Source of the DNA: JBKJML01 sp046596415
GTDB taxonomy: Bacteria; Actinomycetota; Thermoleophilia; Gaiellales; Gaiellaceae
DNA length: 17,197 bases
Reading direction: 5' to 3'
Assembly (NCBI GenBank): GCA_046596415.1
Contig: JBKJML010000211.1
Coordinates: 1-17,197 of the forward strand
Shown piece after piece: positions 12,810 to 17,197 of the stretch. Position numbers and translations under genes: made by a program. Within the stretch, counting starts at the first letter, position 1, and each line of letters begins with the position of its first letter. The notes beneath the pieces are model-generated. The model ran no database searches, was not told where the DNA came from, and saw only the letters and a program-made list of their open reading frames with translations.

Positions 12810-13192
12810 TGGCAACGGATACCGCGAAGGTGCTCGACACGCTCGGCAAGATGACCGTGCTCGAGCTCGTCGAACTGAAGCAGGCGATCGAGGAGGAGTG
12901 GGGCGTCACCGCCGCTGCTCCGGCCGCGGCTGCCGCGGCACCCGCCGGAGGTGGCGATGCCGCCGCTGCCGTCGAGGAGCAGACGGCGTTCGACGTCATC
13001 CTCACCGCCACCGGCGACAAGAAGATCCAGGTGATCAAGGTCGTGCGCGCGATCACCGGGCTCGGCCTCAAGGAGGCGAAGGACGTCGTCGACGGCGCCC
13101 CCGGCCCCGTCAAGGAGGGCGTCGCCCAGGACGAAGCAGACTCGATCAAGGCACAGCTCGAAGAAGCCGGCGCGTCGGTCGAGATCAAGTAG
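12809..13192 (+). CDS. rplL: 50S ribosomal protein L7/L12
   Basis: This is the multi-copy stalk protein that recruits translation GTPases. It is 127 aa, a normal length. It has an N-terminal dimerisation helix region (to about residue 32) that binds L10, an Ala/Gly/Pro hinge (TAAAPAAAAAAPAGGG, about 32-50), and the factor-binding C-terminal domain with KKIQVIKVVRAITGLGLKEA, the conserved factor contact. The start ATG shares a base with the rplJ stop, and the AGGAG at 12802-12806 lies immediately before it, so coupling to rplJ is likely; high L12 copy number presumably depends on strong re-initiation. A terminator hairpin lies 20 nt after the stop. Confidence 0.98.
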   Translation: MATDTAKVLDTLGKMTVLELVELKQAIEEEWGVTAAAPAAAAAAPAGGGDAAAAVEEQTAFDVILTATGDKKIQVIKVVRAITGLGLKEAKDVVDGAPGPVKEGVAQDEADSIKAQLEEAGASVEIK

Positions 13193-13212
13193 CTCCAGCC
13201 TCATCGCTCGAC

Positions 13213-13243
13213 GAGAGGGCCGCCCGTGACGGGCGCCCCTCTC
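13213..13243 (+). terminator. Terminator hairpin after rplL
   Basis: GAGAGGG pairs with CCCTCTC, then after one C-C mismatch CGCCCG pairs with CGGGCG around a TGA loop: 13 pairs. It is followed by ACCTTTCT, a poor T-tract, so termination may be partial and let some polymerase read on to rpoB. Confidence 0.7.
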
Positions 13244-13320
13244 ACCTTTCTGGGGGAGCAAGGTTTTTCCGTACGTGCCGTCTAAGCTTTGGACAGTCTT
13301 TCAATCGAAAGGGCAATGAA

Positions 13321-13839
13321 ATGAAGCTCAAGGCAGTAATGCTGGCGCTCTTCGCGCTCGGGATCGCCGCGGCGCTCGCCGTCTCGGCGCCCGCGAGTCC
13401 CGGGAAGGGCAAGCCGACGACGGCTGCCTCGACGGGCGCGACGACAGGCACGACAACGACGACCGGCTCCAAGGGCAACGGGAAGAGTGCCGACAAGGCC
13501 GCGGCGTGTAAGCCGAACAAGGCGATCGTCCTCAAAGGCACCTACGTCGCAGCCGGCACCGGTGGGTTCGCAATGGCTGTCACCTCGGGGAACCACGCCG
13601 CCAAGGGCTTCGTCGGCAAGCAGGCGACGGTGCTCGTCAACGACAAGACGCGCGTGACGCGCCGTGGCAAGGCCAGTGCTGCCGACCTGAAGGCGGGCGA
13701 CAAGCTCGTTGTGCAGGGCCGGGCGTGCAAAGCCGACGCCGCCACCGGCGCGGTGCTCGCCCAGCGGGTGACCGCGAAGCCGGCGAAGGCCGACGACGGC
13801 GAGAAGGCCGGCACGACGACCGGCACGACCACCGGGTAG
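13321..13839 (+). CDS. Small secreted DUF5666-like protein
   Basis: This 172-aa protein is exported: a basic start, a hydrophobic core and an Ala-rich cleavage region by about residue 26. After cleavage comes a Thr/Gly/Ser low-complexity stretch (33-50) and then a beta-rich domain (about 68-153). Its pattern, LKGTYVAAGTGGFAMAV with VLVNDKTRVTRR and LKAGDKLVVQGRA, resembles DUF5666 domains (predicted OB/beta-barrel folds of unknown role). Two cysteines (63 and 136) flank the domain and may form a disulfide. The protein ends in a short TTTGTTTG repeat similar to its N-terminal linker. The start is supported by AAAGGG just upstream; the frame is open further, into the antisense of rplL. It sits between two terminators within the rplL-rpoB interval, so it is probably its own unit. 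Function is unknown. Confidence 0.8.
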   Translation: MKLKAVMLALFALGIAAALAVSAPASPGKGKPTTAASTGATTGTTTTTGSKGNGKSADKAAACKPNKAIVLKGTYVAAGTGGFAMAVTSGNHAAKGFVGKQATVLVNDKTRVTRRGKASAADLKAGDKLVVQGRACKADAATGAVLAQRVTAKPAKADDGEKAGTTTGTTTG

Positions 13840-13873
13840 GGACACAGCTCAACCCGGCGCGGCAGGCGCAGAG

Positions 13874-13899
13874 GGCGCTCCCGGGCAACCGGGGGCGCC
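13874..13899 (+). terminator. Terminator hairpin after the DUF5666-like gene
   Basis: GGCGC-T-CCCGG pairs with CCGGG-G-GCGCC around a GCAA tetraloop (11 pairs counting one G-T). TTTACT follows directly. The GNRA-type loop and short T run make this the better of the two terminators in this region. Confidence 0.75.
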
Positions 13900-13939
13900 T
13901 TTACTGCCTCCCGTCCGTCGGCCGCCACCCCCCGTGCGC

Positions 13940-13945
13940 TATAGT
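13940..13945 (+). promoter_or_regulatory. Putative -10 box of rpoB (upstream promoter)
   Basis: TATAGT is close to the TATAAT consensus and stands out in this GC-rich gap. It lies 40 nt after the second terminator. No convincing -35 is visible at 16-18 nt upstream. If used, it would give an mRNA leader of about 120 nt. Confidence 0.45.
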
Positions 13946-13960
13946 GGGGGAAGACCACGG

Positions 13961-13988
13961 CCACCGCCGCAGCTCCGGCTTGCGGTGG
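13961..13988 (+). other. Stem-loop in the rpoB leader
   Basis: CCACCGC pairs with GCGGTGG over a 14-nt loop that can itself pair AGC with GCT around TCCG. It would lie near the 5' end of a transcript from the TATAGT box and overlaps the -35-like TTGCGG of the second candidate promoter. No known RNA family is recognised. Confidence 0.4.
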
Positions 13989-14009
13989 AAGGGTGTCGTC
14001 CGCTACTGT
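13980..14009 (+). promoter_or_regulatory. Second candidate promoter of rpoB
   Basis: TTGCGG (13980-13985) and TACTGT (14004-14009) are separated by 18 nt, a workable sigma-70 arrangement. Its leader would be about 57 nt. Two start sites before rpoB would be in keeping with other actinobacteria, but neither is proven here. Confidence 0.35.
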
Positions 14010-14054
14010 ATGGGGTTGCGCCGACGTCCTGCCGTTCCGACTTCTGCACGCCGT

Positions 14055-14062
14055 AAGGGAGG
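14055..14062 (+). promoter_or_regulatory. Shine-Dalgarno that fixes the rpoB TTG start
   Basis: AAGGGAGG ends 10 nt before the TTG at 14073. No ATG or GTG in this frame lies closer at a suitable distance before the conserved N-terminal residues, so this site decides the start. Confidence 0.7.
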
Positions 14063-14072
14063 CTGTTACCAC

Positions 14073-17197
<3,125 letters not shown>

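Noticed and set aside
13262..13288. Possible promoter (TTTTCC, TAAGCT) of the DUF5666-like gene
   Set aside because: The two elements are about 13 nt apart and poorly matched, so I do not call a promoter, although one should exist after the terminator.

Overview
The window is very GC-rich, with tightly packed, overlapping genes. It carries a tRNA-Met(CAT) - rpmG - secE - nusG - rplK - rplA - rplJ - rplL - rpoB order that is typical of Actinobacteria. RpoB resembles actinobacterial and Firmicutes-type sequences around the rifampicin region, and rpoB starts with TTG after a good Shine-Dalgarno. I infer a deep-branching actinobacterium, possibly of the Thermoleophilia. That placement is a judgement from gene order, composition and protein sequence, not a search result.

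Region 1 (1-3326, + strand) is a four-gene osmoprotectant (glycine betaine/choline-type) ABC importer: ATPase (5' end cut by the window), two permeases joined by 4-nt overlaps, and a secreted substrate-binding protein without a lipobox. Region 2 (3342-4024, - strand) is a type II thymidine kinase gene. Immediately downstream of it lies a 51-bp fossil of a second tk 3' end.

Region 3 (4025-4278) is a divergent promoter region. It holds two leaderless-type -10 boxes facing opposite ways, a perfect palindrome and a possible 43-aa membrane small ORF. Region 4 (4279-9601, + strand) is a six-gene operon: MoxR AAA+ ATPase, DUF58 protein, BatD-like two-TM protein, VWA membrane protein, TPR-like membrane protein and a second VWA membrane protein. 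The last five genes each overlap or nearly abut the gene before. This is a MoxR/Bat-type system, in which a cytosolic AAA+ machine probably acts on membrane-anchored VWA (MIDAS) proteins. Its substrate is unknown.

Region 5 (9673-13192) is the tRNA-Met followed by the translation/transcription block, with an L10 leader before rplJ. rplJ carries an unusual 54-residue acidic tail with shifted codon use. Region 6 (13193-14072) separates rplL from rpoB. It has a terminator, a small secreted DUF5666-like protein gene, a second terminator, then promoter-like elements and a structured leader. Region 7 (14073-17197) is rpoB, cut at its 3' end by the window. I saw no CRISPR array, insertion sequence or prophage gene.
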